In this document: piece by piece, positions 56,341 to 64,000 of the stretch | How positions within the stretch are numbered: the stretch's first letter is position 1 | Layout: every line of letters starts with the position of its first letter | Assembly: GCF_002251085.2 (NCBI RefSeq) | Contig: NZ_NOJZ02000010.1 | Location: 1 to 64,000, forward strand | Source: Romboutsia maritimum | GTDB lineage: Bacteria > Bacillota > Clostridia > Peptostreptococcales > Peptostreptococcaceae | Length of the DNA stretch: 64,000 nucleotides | Reading direction: 5' to 3' | Notes under the pieces: generated by a model | What the model was told of the DNA's origin: nothing | The model's database searches: none | What the model saw: only the letters and a program-made list of their open reading frames with translations | Translations under genes and position numbers: made by a program

Positions 56341-57237
56341 TTATTTAAAACAACTATTTCCAGGGCAATGATTACATGGTTCTACATGAACCGTTATTCC
56401 TTTTACAAATTCCATATCATTTATTATTTGTTTTTCAAGCTTATTTGCAATATCATGACCTTCTGTAACAGTTAATTTTCCATCCACACAAATAGTTAAA
56501 TCTATATATGCCATAGCTCCATGTTTTCTAGTTCTTAATTTCCCTAAATTCCTAATTCCTTGTGTGTTTTTCGCTATACTTTTTATTTGAGTTTCTTCAT
56601 CATCATCTACAGAAACATCCATAAGTTCATTAACTGAATTTATTAAAATTTCAATACCTACTTTAGCAATAAACATCGCCACTATTAATGATGCTATTGG
56701 ATCTAATGCTTTAAATCCAAGAATTGATCCTCCTATCCCAACAAATGCAGCTATAGATGATAGTGCATCTGATCTATGATGCCATGCATCAGCTTTTAAA
56801 GCTGGTGAATTAATTTTTTTAGCAACTTTTATGGTTATTCTATACTGATATTCTTTTATAATAATCGATATAACAGCAATTATTAAAGGTAATATTGTTG
56901 GTATTTGTAGAGAATCTAAATTAAATAAAGATTTTATAGCCTGTATACCTATCGTTATTGATACAGCTATAAGTAATATCGCTAAAATAAATGAAACTAA
57001 TGTTTCTGCCTTTTCATGACCATAATTATGCTCCTTGTCATCAGGTCTAGAAGATACAAAACTTCCTATTAAAACACCTATTGAACTTATTATATCTGAG
57101 GCCGAATGTATTCCATCTGCAATCATTGCATTAGACTTACCTATTACTCCTGCAAATATTTTTATTATTGTTAAAATAATATTCCACATTATTGATTTTA
57201 TTGTAACCTTATTAGCCTCTTCATATCTTGTTTCCAT
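56341..57237 (-). CDS. Cation diffusion facilitator family exporter
   Basis: A 298-aa metal/proton antiporter. Six helices; site A motifs HSASDIISS (DGIHSASD) and DAWHHRSDALSS are the HxxxD/DxxxD pairs of CDF proteins. The C-terminal cytoplasmic domain (about 210-290) has VEVHVEP-like GITVHVEPCNHCPGNSC, with an unusual Cys-His-Cys-rich tail. GGGGG lies 5 nt before the ATG. Substrate: probably Zn, Fe or Mn. Upstream DNA shows no obvious metal operator. Confidence 0.92.
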   Translation of the reverse strand: METRYEEANKVTIKSIMWNIILTIIKIFAGVIGKSNAMIADGIHSASDIISSIGVLIGSFVSSRPDDKEHNYGHEKAETLVSFILAILLIAVSITIGIQAIKSLFNLDSLQIPTILPLIIAVISIIIKEYQYRITIKVAKKINSPALKADAWHHRSDALSSIAAFVGIGGSILGFKALDPIASLIVAMFIAKVGIEILINSVNELMDVSVDDDEETQIKSIAKNTQGIRNLGKLRTRKHGAMAYIDLTICVDGKLTVTEGHDIANKLEKQIINDMEFVKGITVHVEPCNHCPGNSCFK

Positions 57238-57335
57238 ATTATCCCCCCTAATTTATATATTATTAATTAAATTAAACTCATATGTAATTGGTTTTATTTT
57301 ACTTTCAATAAAGATTATCAGTATGCTAAAAATCG

Positions 57336-57363
57336 AAAAATCACCTAGCTTTTGCTAGGTGAT
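57336..57363 (-). terminator. Terminator of the M20 peptidase gene
   Basis: ATCACCTAGC / GCTAGGTGAT (57340-57349 / 57354-57363) with a 4-nt loop, followed on minus by TTTTTCG. Confidence 0.9.
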
Positions 57364-57393
57364 ATTATCTATATTATATACTAATTTTTAATT

Positions 57394-58509
57394 TTATGCT
57401 TCTTTTATTATCTCTACTACCATTCTCGCTGAATTTATTATATCTTCTATTGCTATATACTCTTCTAATGTATGAGCATTCTTCATACCAATTCCTAAGT
57501 TTACAGCTTTTATACCATTTTTATTTAAAATATTAGTATCACTTCCTCCACCAGTCGAAGCAGTCTTCCCTTTTATGTTTAAATTAGATAAAGCTCTTTT
57601 AGCTAGTTTAACTATTTCATCATCTTCATCTATATTTAATGGATTATATGCTCTTTCTGTTTGGATTTCTATATTAGCGCCAAAATCTTTGGCTGCTTTT
57701 TTAAATGTATCAACCATATGTTGAGTTTGATTATTTAATTTTTCTTCGTTTAAACTTCTAGATTCTGCTAATATTTCTAACTCAGGCATAACGATATTAG
57801 TAGCTACTCCACCTTTAACTATACCTATATTAGCAGTAGTTTCTTCATCTATTCTTAATAAATTCATATTTTCTATTGCTCTAGATGCTACCATTATTGC
57901 ACTTATTCCATTTTCAGGTTGAAGACCCGCATGCGCTGGTTTACCTGTTATCTTAACTTTTATTGCATCTTGTGCTGGCGCTTTTATTATTATTTCTCCA
58001 GGAGCTCCCCCACTATCTAATACAAAAGCATACTCTGCATCTATTTTAGAATAATCTAGGCACTTAGCACCTCTAAGTCCACCTTCTTCCCAAATAGAAA
58101 ATACCACTTGAATATCTGGATGTTGAATATCTTTTTCTTTTATTGTTCTTAATCCTTCTAATATAGCTGCTATACCTGCTTTATCATCTGATCCTAACAC
58201 TGTAGTCCCATCACTTGTAATTATTCCTTTAGTTTCATCAACTATAGGTTTTACATTTATTCCTGGGCTAACTGTATCCATATGTGAACTAAATAATATT
58301 TTTTTACCTAATCTATTTCCTTTTAATGTAGCTATTACATTTCCAGTTTCTCCACCAACTTTATTACCAGCGTCATCTATTATAACAGAGCAACCTATTT
58401 CTTCTAGTTTTTTAACTAGTATTTGAGCTATCTTGCCCTCTTTTGAAGAAGGACTATCTATTTGTACTAACTCAAGAAATTCATTTATAACTCTTTGTTT
58501 ATTTACCAT
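57394..58509 (-). CDS. M20-family peptidase T-like metallohydrolase
   Basis: A 371-aa zinc aminopeptidase/tripeptidase of the PepT-like M20 group. SHMDTVSPG holds the first His and catalytic Asp; GSDDKAGIAAIL the bridging Asp; IWEEGGLRGAKCLD the catalytic Glu and a metal Glu; the C-terminal GGGSDTNILNKNG and NLGIGMKNAHTLEE hold the last His. GGAGGAA lies 6 nt before the ATG. It digests imported peptides. Substrate preference cannot be read. Confidence 0.93.
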   Translation of the reverse strand: MVNKQRVINEFLELVQIDSPSSKEGKIAQILVKKLEEIGCSVIIDDAGNKVGGETGNVIATLKGNRLGKKILFSSHMDTVSPGINVKPIVDETKGIITSDGTTVLGSDDKAGIAAILEGLRTIKEKDIQHPDIQVVFSIWEEGGLRGAKCLDYSKIDAEYAFVLDSGGAPGEIIIKAPAQDAIKVKITGKPAHAGLQPENGISAIMVASRAIENMNLLRIDEETTANIGIVKGGVATNIVMPELEILAESRSLNEEKLNNQTQHMVDTFKKAAKDFGANIEIQTERAYNPLNIDEDDEIVKLAKRALSNLNIKGKTASTGGGSDTNILNKNGIKAVNLGIGMKNAHTLEEYIAIEDIINSARMVVEIIKEA

Positions 58510-58594
58510 AAGATTTCCTCCAAAAATATTTTAATCTTATGATATATTTTAAAGTAATATTAAAATATTATCAATAGCCATAAGTAAACAATGC

Positions 58595-59827
58595 TTATTT
58601 TGCGATTCTTCTAGATCTTGAATCTATAAAGCATAACCAGTATCCTAGGCTATTATTTCTATTATCACATGCTTGATAAATCATAAATCCTGTATGGCCT
58701 TTATCTGGTTGTTCACTTTTCCCTCCCGGAACTGCATATATATAATTTTTTCTCTTGTTATATTCATCATATTGAACTCCAAATAAGTAATGTCTATATT
58801 TATAAGATTGCATTACTGCATCACTATACATAGTATAATTCAAACTATTTACATATCCTAAGTATGGCATTGTATATCCACATAAAGTAGCTGGATTTAT
58901 TTCTATTTTCCACCATCTTGTATCTTCTATATAATCTGAAACAAATGGTTTAACTTCTTTAAAATACTTTAATCCTTTTTTTATTTGTCTTGGCATCAAT
59001 AAAGTAGAATTTGTTGATTGTTGTTTATATTGTCTTGGTTTTTGATTGTGAGTTTTATTTTGATTTGTCTTATTTTTTTTACTTTGTTTCTTTTGATTTT
59101 GGGTATTTCTTAACTTATTTGTTTTATTATACTGCGGAACTCTATATTCTTCATTCTCTTGATTTTGATGTTCATCATCTTCTTCATCATCATTTTCTTC
59201 ATCATCTTCTTCATTTTCATCTTCTTCATCAAATTCATAATATTGATTATTTTCATCATCATCATCTTCTTCATCTTCATCATCTTCTTCATTATTTACA
59301 TCATCTATCTCATCTTCTTCTACTTCTATATATTCCATTTCATCATACTCATCAAACTCTCCGTCTATGTCATCATCTTCTTCAATTTCAATATACTCTA
59401 TTTCTTCGTATTCCCTATCGTTATCTTCTTCAATATACTCTTCTTCCCCCATAAATAATATTTCTTCATAATTTTCAATTTTATTACCTTTAAATCCTAT
59501 AAGTGGAACAGACTTTTCATATAACATTGCTATAGCCTTTATATCACACTCATCATTTTTTAAATCTAAAACAAATTCACCTTTACCTTGTTGATTTACT
59601 GTTATTTTTCCTAAGTCTAGTGTTTCATAATCACTTTGTATAGCCATAACTCTATATCCATCTCTCATATATTTAAGATTTTCTACATATAAGGCTACTA
59701 CTGATTTTTCATCATTTATTTCTACTTTTGCGAAAGCTTTAGGTAATACACGCTCTTTATATCTAAAGTTCATATCTTTGGCTTCTAGAATTATATAATC
59801 TCTTTTAAACTTTCTTTTAGAACCCAC
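58595..59827 (-). CDS. Segmented acidic/basic protein of unknown function (410 aa)
   Basis: The start is GTG at 59827 with GGGGGG 6 nt upstream. Four parts: an N-terminal globular region (1-126, strand-rich, 30-plus conserved-looking hydrophobics); an almost uninterrupted Asp/Glu stretch (127-227); a basic Gln/Asn/Lys stretch (228-274); and a C-terminal aromatic-rich domain (275-410) with YLGYVNSLNY, GFMIYQ and GYWLCFIDSRSRR. The layout resembles spore-surface or coat-associated proteins, but I do not recognise the family. No signal or membrane segment. It sits between an M20 peptidase and ksgA. It looks cytosolic and intrinsically disordered in the middle. Confidence 0.75.
   Translation of the reverse strand: MGSKRKFKRDYIILEAKDMNFRYKERVLPKAFAKVEINDEKSVVALYVENLKYMRDGYRVMAIQSDYETLDLGKITVNQQGKGEFVLDLKNDECDIKAIAMLYEKSVPLIGFKGNKIENYEEILFMGEEEYIEEDNDREYEEIEYIEIEEDDDIDGEFDEYDEMEYIEVEEDEIDDVNNEEDDEDEEDDDDENNQYYEFDEEDENEEDDEENDDEEDDEHQNQENEEYRVPQYNKTNKLRNTQNQKKQSKKNKTNQNKTHNQKPRQYKQQSTNSTLLMPRQIKKGLKYFKEVKPFVSDYIEDTRWWKIEINPATLCGYTMPYLGYVNSLNYTMYSDAVMQSYKYRHYLFGVQYDEYNKRKNYIYAVPGGKSEQPDKGHTGFMIYQACDNRNNSLGYWLCFIDSRSRRIAK
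59147..59449. repeat. Purine/pyrimidine-biased GAA/GAT codon tract
   Basis: About 300 bp encoding the acidic stretch consist almost only of GAA, GAT, GAG and GAC-type codons, i.e. TTC/ATC triplets on plus. Interspersed TAT (Tyr), ATA and AAT codons break it. Such tracts are slippage-prone. Confidence 0.8.
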
Positions 59828-59881
59828 TCTAATCCCCCCTTAACATAACTTCTCTAGATAGTATATGACCATATTAATAAA

Positions 59882-59911
59882 AAAAGTACCTTCTATTTTG
59901 AAGGTACTTTT
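59882..59911 (-). terminator. Terminator of ksgA
   Basis: AAAAGTACCTTC / GAAGGTACTTTT, 12 bp perfect (59882-59893 / 59900-59911), loop 6 nt, followed on minus by TTTTATT. The ksgA stop codon overlaps the stem. Confidence 0.9.
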
Positions 59912-60762
59912 GAATTTACTATATTTGAAAGAATAGAAAATTCTTCTATGCTAAGAGTTTCTCCTCTTCTTTTTTCATCTATATTAGCTTGGTTTAAAAC
60001 TTCTCTTATTTCATCCTTAGTTAAAAATCCTAATCCTCCTAATGAATTAAGTAGCGTTTTTCTTCTTTGTCCAAAAGATGCTTTTACAGTTTTAAAGAAT
60101 ATTTCTTCATTATCAACTTTATATTTTCTTTCTTCTCTTACATGTAAACCAATTACTGTAGAATCTACATTTGGCTGTGGAACAAACATATGTCTTGGTG
60201 CTTTAGCTACTATCTCAGTGTCACAGTGGTATTGTACCGCTATAGATAACGCACCATAATCTTTAGTTCCTGGACTAGCATTCATTCTATCTGCAACTTC
60301 TTTTTGAACCATAACAACTATATCTGTTACAGGGATATCTTCTTCTAAAAATTTCATAACTATTGGAGTAGTTATATAATATGGAAGGTTAGCTACTAAT
60401 TTAACTGGACCTCCATTTAACTTTTCTTCTACTAATTCTTGTATATTTACTCTTAATATATCTTTATTTACTACTTCTACATTATCAAATTCATCTAATG
60501 TTTCTTTTAATATTGGTATTAAACTCTTATCGATTTCTATTGCGACAACTTTTTGAGCTACTTTTCCCATTTCACGTGTAAGTGTTCCTATTCCTGGTCC
60601 AACTTCTATTATGTTATCTCCTTCTGAAAGTCTAGCTCCATCTAGTATCTTATCTATAACATTATCATCTATTAAGAAATTTTGGCCTAAAGACTTTGAA
60701 AATTTAAAATTATGTTTTTGAACCACTTCTTTGGTTGCTCTATGTGACGAAAGTCTGTCCAT
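59893..60762 (-). CDS. ksgA: 16S rRNA dimethyladenosine transferase
   Basis: Dimethylates A1518/A1519 of 16S rRNA; about 289 aa. KSLGQNFLIDD, VEVGPGIGTLT (I-EVGPGIG), and NLPYYITTPIVMKFLE are the SAM and catalytic motifs. Two adjacent ATGs exist (60765 and 60762); the second, 7 nt from AAAGGAG, is preferred. It follows rnmV by about 50 bp; the tatD-yabE-rnmV-ksgA order of Firmicutes is retained except for an inserted EAL gene. Confidence 0.96.
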   Translation of the reverse strand: MDRLSSHRATKEVVQKHNFKFSKSLGQNFLIDDNVIDKILDGARLSEGDNIIEVGPGIGTLTREMGKVAQKVVAIEIDKSLIPILKETLDEFDNVEVVNKDILRVNIQELVEEKLNGGPVKLVANLPYYITTPIVMKFLEEDIPVTDIVVMVQKEVADRMNASPGTKDYGALSIAVQYHCDTEIVAKAPRHMFVPQPNVDSTVIGLHVREERKYKVDNEEIFFKTVKASFGQRRKTLLNSLGGLGFLTKDEIREVLNQANIDEKRRGETLSIEEFSILSNIVNSKVPSK

Positions 60763-60813
60763 CATATATCTCCTTTATGTATTTTAATTTATTTAATAGT
60801 TTTTACATAATAC

Positions 60814-61356
60814 TTATAAGTTATTACCTATACTTTTTAATGCTTGTAAAAATTCTTCTCTTGTTACTCCGTAATTATTTAATCTATTTAAAAATTGCTT
60901 TGCATTTCCATAACCTATACCCAATATTTTACCTAATTCATCTCTTCTTGTAGAAGCGTCTTCATTTCCTATTAAACCGTTTCTAATTAAATCTACTTGT
61001 TTAAATTCACTTCTTTTTTCAATACTTTCTGTTCTAACTTTATTAAGCGCTGCTATTATACTTTTTGGAGTTGCATTTTCTATTCCTATGTCCCCATCTT
61101 TTTTAGCTTCTTCTCTAGGTAAAAAAGCATGTTTACAACCCGGAACTTCTGCTGCTATTTTTTTTCTTATTTTTTCTCCAGCAAAATCAGGGTCTGTAAA
61201 TATTATAACTCCTCTTCTTTCCTGAGCTGATTTTATACGCTCCATAACCCCTTTTGGAAATCCAAATCCACCGGTAGTTATTAACTCTGCATCAAGAGCT
61301 CTTTTTACTGCTGTTACATCATCTCTTCCTTCTACTACTATAATTTCTTTTATCAT
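60814..61356 (-). CDS. rnmV: Ribonuclease M5
   Basis: A Toprim-fold nuclease maturing 5S rRNA; 180 aa. The Toprim motifs are VEGRDDVTAVKRAL and VIIFTDPDFAGEKIR; the C-terminal half binds 5S rRNA with L18. AAAAGGTG lies 9 nt before the ATG. It lies between the DUF348-G5 gene and ksgA, the conserved position. Confidence 0.95.
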   Translation of the reverse strand: MIKEIIVVEGRDDVTAVKRALDAELITTGGFGFPKGVMERIKSAQERRGVIIFTDPDFAGEKIRKKIAAEVPGCKHAFLPREEAKKDGDIGIENATPKSIIAALNKVRTESIEKRSEFKQVDLIRNGLIGNEDASTRRDELGKILGIGYGNAKQFLNRLNNYGVTREEFLQALKSIGNNL

Positions 61357-61440
61357 TATAAATTCACCTTTTTATCTATTTTTGAACTACATCTTTCTAT
61401 TTTAAGGTTTTTACATAATTTAATCAAGACCATAAGAATA

Positions 61441-61468
61441 AAGCTATAGTAAAGTTACCATAGCTTTT
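61441..61468 (-). terminator. Terminator of the DUF348-G5 gene
   Basis: AAAGCTAT / ATAGCTTT (61441-61448 / 61461-61468), extended by inner GTAA/TTAC pairing, 6 bp beyond the stop. The U-run is modest. Confidence 0.65.
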
Positions 61469-61473
61469 ATACT

Positions 61474-62148
61474 TTAAATAGTATCCACCTTTAGTGTTCC
61501 TTCTTTTATAACCTCATTAACTGGATTTTTAATTATTTTGTCTGAAACTAATTTTTTTGAAGAAATTTTGCCATTTTTATATGTAATTTTATACTTTTCT
61601 TCTATTATACCATTCTCTCCTTTGTTATTTAGCTCTTTATTTCCACTTACTTTACTATTGTCTTTTACAATTTCGGTTTTAAATGGTATTTCTTTTTCTG
61701 ATACCACTACTTCTTCTTTTATTCTAATTATCTCAATTGTATCATTTGATTTTATTTTATCATTTAGGCTTTTATTTAAAATATCAGCATCATCCAAAAT
61801 TATTTTACACTCTTTTAAAACATCCTTAACTTTTTGTTTTGTTGTTTTATATTCTTTGTTAACACCAGCATCACATATATTAACCATTATTTGATTTGTT
61901 ATTTTTATTTCCATATTATCCTTTAACTTAGAGTCTATTGATGGTTCAATCATACAACTCTCTTTTAAACCCACTTTTTTATTAAACAAAAAATCTCCTA
62001 CATTTTTTGATAAAGTGTTTACTTTTGATGTTTGTCCATCTACATTTAAAATTATTCTCTTATTTAAATCTGAATATACTCCCAATATAATAGCTGTTGT
62101 TAGTACCATGAAAATTAAAGGACGTTTTAATTCATTTTTTGACTTCAT
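61474..62148 (-). CDS. DUF348 and G5 domain protein (YabE-like, lacking 3D domain)
   Basis: A 224-aa exported protein: N-terminal transmembrane/signal segment (about 9-26), two DUF348 ubiquitin-like repeats (about 30-75 and 85-135) and a G5 domain (about 140-224, EVVVSEKEIPFKTEIV... KYKITYKNGKISSKKLVSDKI). B. subtilis YabE and other relatives carry a C-terminal 3D catalytic domain after G5; here the frame ends after G5 and a terminator follows in 6 bp. It may therefore bind, but not cut, peptidoglycan. GAGGAGA lies 7 nt before the ATG. Conserved place: between tatD and rnmV. Confidence 0.85.
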   Translation of the reverse strand: MKSKNELKRPLIFMVLTTAIILGVYSDLNKRIILNVDGQTSKVNTLSKNVGDFLFNKKVGLKESCMIEPSIDSKLKDNMEIKITNQIMVNICDAGVNKEYKTTKQKVKDVLKECKIILDDADILNKSLNDKIKSNDTIEIIRIKEEVVVSEKEIPFKTEIVKDNSKVSGNKELNNKGENGIIEEKYKITYKNGKISSKKLVSDKIIKNPVNEVIKEGTLKVDTI

Positions 62149-62272
62149 TTAATTTTCTCCTCTCTTACGTAATTCTTTATTTTTTTATCCTTATGTTTTT
62201 AAATTATATTCTTATAAAGATATTTTTATTACATAAAAAGGACAACTTCATTATATAAATTTAAGTAACAAT

Positions 62273-62301
62273 AAAAAGGATACTTCAAAATATTTTTGAT
62301 A
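62273..62301 (-). terminator. Terminator of the EAL-domain gene
   Basis: On minus, AAAAGGATA pairs with TATCCTTTT, with an inner TCAAAA/TTTTGA stem, followed by TTATTG. It lies about 90 bp past the stop. Confidence 0.65.
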
Positions 62302-62388
62302 TATCCTTTTATAAGTATATAAATATTTAATTCATAATTTTAAATTAGATGTTAATTTTTAATCTAATATATATTGTATCTATTTTAG

Positions 62389-63615
62389 TTAACTGTTTAT
62401 AATCATTTTTAATGATTCATCAATAGTAACAGGATGAGAGTAAAGATAGCCTTGAGCATAATCCACACCTAAATAACTCGCTAATTCATGATCATCTTTA
62501 GTTTCAATTCCTTCTATAACTGTCTTACACCCTAAATTTTTACACATATTAACTATTCCCTTTAATACAGCCATTTTCTTTTCCCTATTATCTTTTTTAC
62601 TTGGCAAAAACTCTCTTGGTATTTTAACTTCAGAAAAATTTATGTTGCATAATCTATAATATGAAGAATATCCAGTTCCAAAATCATCTATTGAGATATT
62701 ATATCCCATCTTATTTAAATTATTAATTATTTCTGTAATAATATCATAGTCTTCTACCTGAGATGTTTCAACTATTTCAAATGTTATTTTACTAGGATTA
62801 ATATAATATTTTGATGTTATTTCTAAAATTTTATCATATATATTAGGGTTTTTTAGCGTATTTACTGATATATTTATAGAGTATATGCTATGATCAAAAT
62901 TAAGTCTACTTATCTCCTTGCACATTTGCTCTAATATATATATATCAAATTCATATTCTCTATCTAAATCTTTTATAATTTTTATAAATTCTATAGGAGA
63001 TATAAATCCGTATTTAGGATGATTCCATCGACTTAGAACTTCCCAAGATATTATATTATTGTATTTTAACTCTACTTTTGGCTGATATACTAAACTAAAA
63101 AATCTATTATTATTAGATAAAATATCATTTTTTAATTCTTGATATCTTTTTATATGATATTCAATATTTAAATCTTCTATATTGTAATTTTCATCAGTTA
63201 CTTCATACTTTTTACATTTAAATACATACTTTATATTTTCTATAAAATTAAGTACATCCCCATACTCATATAATTCCATAAATGCCATTCTAAAATTAAT
63301 GCTATATTTATATTTTGACATTACAATAGAATTTATTAAAGCAGTTAATTTTTTATTATTACAATTGGACAACTTAATTAATATTATATCTTTCTCATAC
63401 ATACATATGTTTATATCCATTTTTAAATTGCTTCCTATTTTGTCTATTTTCTCTGTGATTTGTTTTAATAAAAGATTAGATTCATTTATTCCATATGCAT
63501 TATTTATTAATCTAAATTTAATTATATCTATATATAAAATAGTATACTTGTAGTTAGTGTTTTTTAGATCATAAAAAAAATTATATCTATCATTATTTTT
63601 AGATAATGTCTCCAT
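62389..63615 (-). CDS. EAL-domain c-di-GMP phosphodiesterase with degenerate GGDEF
   Basis: A 408-aa cytosolic signalling protein. N-terminal region (about 1-150) is GGDEF-like in outline but has no GG(D/E)EF motif. The EAL domain (about 160-408) has EVL (for EAL) in SWEVLSRWNHP, NISVNTL, EIVETS, IDDFGTGYSS, VKIPREFL, EGIETKDD and QGYLYSHP, i.e. the metal and catalytic residues, so phosphodiesterase activity is likely. The start ATG at 63615 is preceded by GGGGGG; a nearby ATG nine codons earlier is possible. No other c-di-GMP gene is in view. It is inserted between tatD and the G5 gene. Confidence 0.88.
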   Translation of the reverse strand: METLSKNNDRYNFFYDLKNTNYKYTILYIDIIKFRLINNAYGINESNLLLKQITEKIDKIGSNLKMDINICMYEKDIILIKLSNCNNKKLTALINSIVMSKYKYSINFRMAFMELYEYGDVLNFIENIKYVFKCKKYEVTDENYNIEDLNIEYHIKRYQELKNDILSNNNRFFSLVYQPKVELKYNNIISWEVLSRWNHPKYGFISPIEFIKIIKDLDREYEFDIYILEQMCKEISRLNFDHSIYSINISVNTLKNPNIYDKILEITSKYYINPSKITFEIVETSQVEDYDIITEIINNLNKMGYNISIDDFGTGYSSYYRLCNINFSEVKIPREFLPSKKDNREKKMAVLKGIVNMCKNLGCKTVIEGIETKDDHELASYLGVDYAQGYLYSHPVTIDESLKMIINS

Positions 63616-63850
63616 AATCCCCCCTAACCCCCTCTTTCTCATAGAAAATAAGGTTAATTTTTTAATACTTTTATATTTTATACTGTATCTTGCTTATATT
63701 AGCTATTTATTATAAAAAATGTATTTAAATGCATCTAACTTCATAACTTTTTATACGGTATATCTATCTCTTCCTTTAGTTCCTGATATCCATAATCTCT
63801 CATATGCAATATTATCATTCACTAAAAATTTTTTATATTTTTTGTAATGA

Positions 63851-63894
63851 AAAAAATCCGTTAAAGAAGATAGCTATCTACTTTAACGGATTTT
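63851..63894 (-). terminator. Terminator of tatD
   Basis: A 14-bp perfect stem (63853-63866 / 63881-63894), with an inner AGATAGCTATCT palindrome, followed on minus by TTTTTT. It lies 14 bp beyond the tatD stop. Confidence 0.9.
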
Positions 63895-63907
63895 ACACTT
63901 AAAAACT

Positions 63908-64000
63908 TTATTTTATACTAAAAAATTTTTTTGCATTTTCTTTTGTAGCTTTACATACAGACTCATAAGATATACCTTTCTCTTGAGCAATCTTATCTGC
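63908..64000 (-). CDS. tatD: TatD-family deoxyribonuclease, C-terminal end (partial)
   Basis: Only the last 30 residues are in the window: ADKIAQEKGISYESVCKA followed by TKENAKKFFSIK and a TAA at 63908-63910. The pattern (xxIAxxKGxSxExVxxxTxENAxxxF) is the end of TatD/YabD hydrolases, and the tatD-yabE-rnmV-ksgA order supports it. The gene continues past the right edge. A strong terminator follows. Confidence 0.85.
   Translation of the reverse strand, partial: ADKIAQEKGISYESVCKATKENAKKFFSIK

Noticed and set aside
59011..59454. Long plus-strand open frames, rich in His/Leu/Phe, opposite the acidic protein
   Set aside because: They are the antisense of the GAA/GAT-rich tract, have no SD, and the minus-strand gene has a strong SD and a sensible domain layout.
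63643..63840. A possible small gene or RNA between the EAL gene and tatD
   Set aside because: Only very AT-rich sequence with short unsupported frames; no SD, no stable structure apart from the tatD terminator.

Overview
The window looks like an oriC-proximal, housekeeping and sporulation-rich chromosome segment of a low-GC, spore-forming anaerobic Firmicute, most likely family Peptostreptococcaceae (Clostridioides/Paraclostridium/Romboutsia-like). The grounds are very high A+T, clostridial gene content (spoIIE, spoVT, spoVB, yabP/yabQ, GerS-like lipoprotein beside alanine racemase, pilT/pilD between pth and prs) and nearly universal strong GGAGG-type ribosome binding sites. Species cannot be fixed from sequence reading alone. 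Nearly all genes are on the minus strand; only a 64-aa small ORF, a 5-formyl-THF cyclo-ligase and murC are on plus.

Layout. 1-410: 5' end of a 16S rRNA gene on minus with boxA-like leader and a textbook sigma-A promoter. 584-8066: two small ORFs, a C-terminal processing protease, 5-FCL, a Lon-type protease, a PrcB-like membrane protein and a split transketolase. 8323-11620: operon acpS - CBS protein - gerS - alr - ndoAI/ndoA (MazEF). 11763-18660: complete F1Fo ATP synthase operon atpZ-I-B-E-F-H-A-G-D-C, with a sodium-type c subunit and a naturally short epsilon. 18897-28047: nucleotide salvage and translation/termination genes (comEB, upp, rpiB, sua5, ZIP transporter, prfA, prmC, DUF1385, tdk, rpmE, rho). 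28421-32755: glpX, galU with a tiny membrane ORF, and a membrane-anchored M3 oligoendopeptidase. 32804-33195: a gene-free, AT-rich block with an unusual cluster of DnaA boxes. 33196-49747: spoIIE, ppx, divIC, yabQ, yabP, rqcP, hup, mazG/yabN, spoVB, spoVT, prsA, mfd, pth, pilD, pilT. 49939-64000: prs, glmU, spoVG, purR, murC (plus), a CDF exporter, an M20 peptidase, an acidic/basic low-complexity protein, ksgA, rnmV, a DUF348-G5 protein, an EAL protein and the end of tatD.

How it fits together. The block from tatD to spoIIE is the conserved origin-proximal region of spore formers, combining cell-wall precursor synthesis (glmU, murC, alr, spoVB), translation/ribosome maintenance (pth, ksgA, rnmV, rqcP, prfA, prmC) and sporulation control (spoVG, spoVT, spoIIE, yabP/Q, gerS). 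Regulation visible in the sequence includes a near-consensus sigma-H promoter for spoVG and a spoIIE promoter with a 21-bp spacer (the arrangement known for Spo0A-activated promoters) nested inside a terminator hairpin that also captures the spoIIE ribosome binding site.

Most worth a second look: the DnaA-box cluster downstream of spoIIE, the nested spoIIE hairpin/promoter, a decayed second prepilin peptidase fused in frame behind pilD's stop codon, the short ATP synthase epsilon, and the segmented acidic/basic protein beside ksgA. No CRISPR array, insertion sequence, prophage or tRNA was found. No clearly new multi-gene defence or metabolic system was seen.
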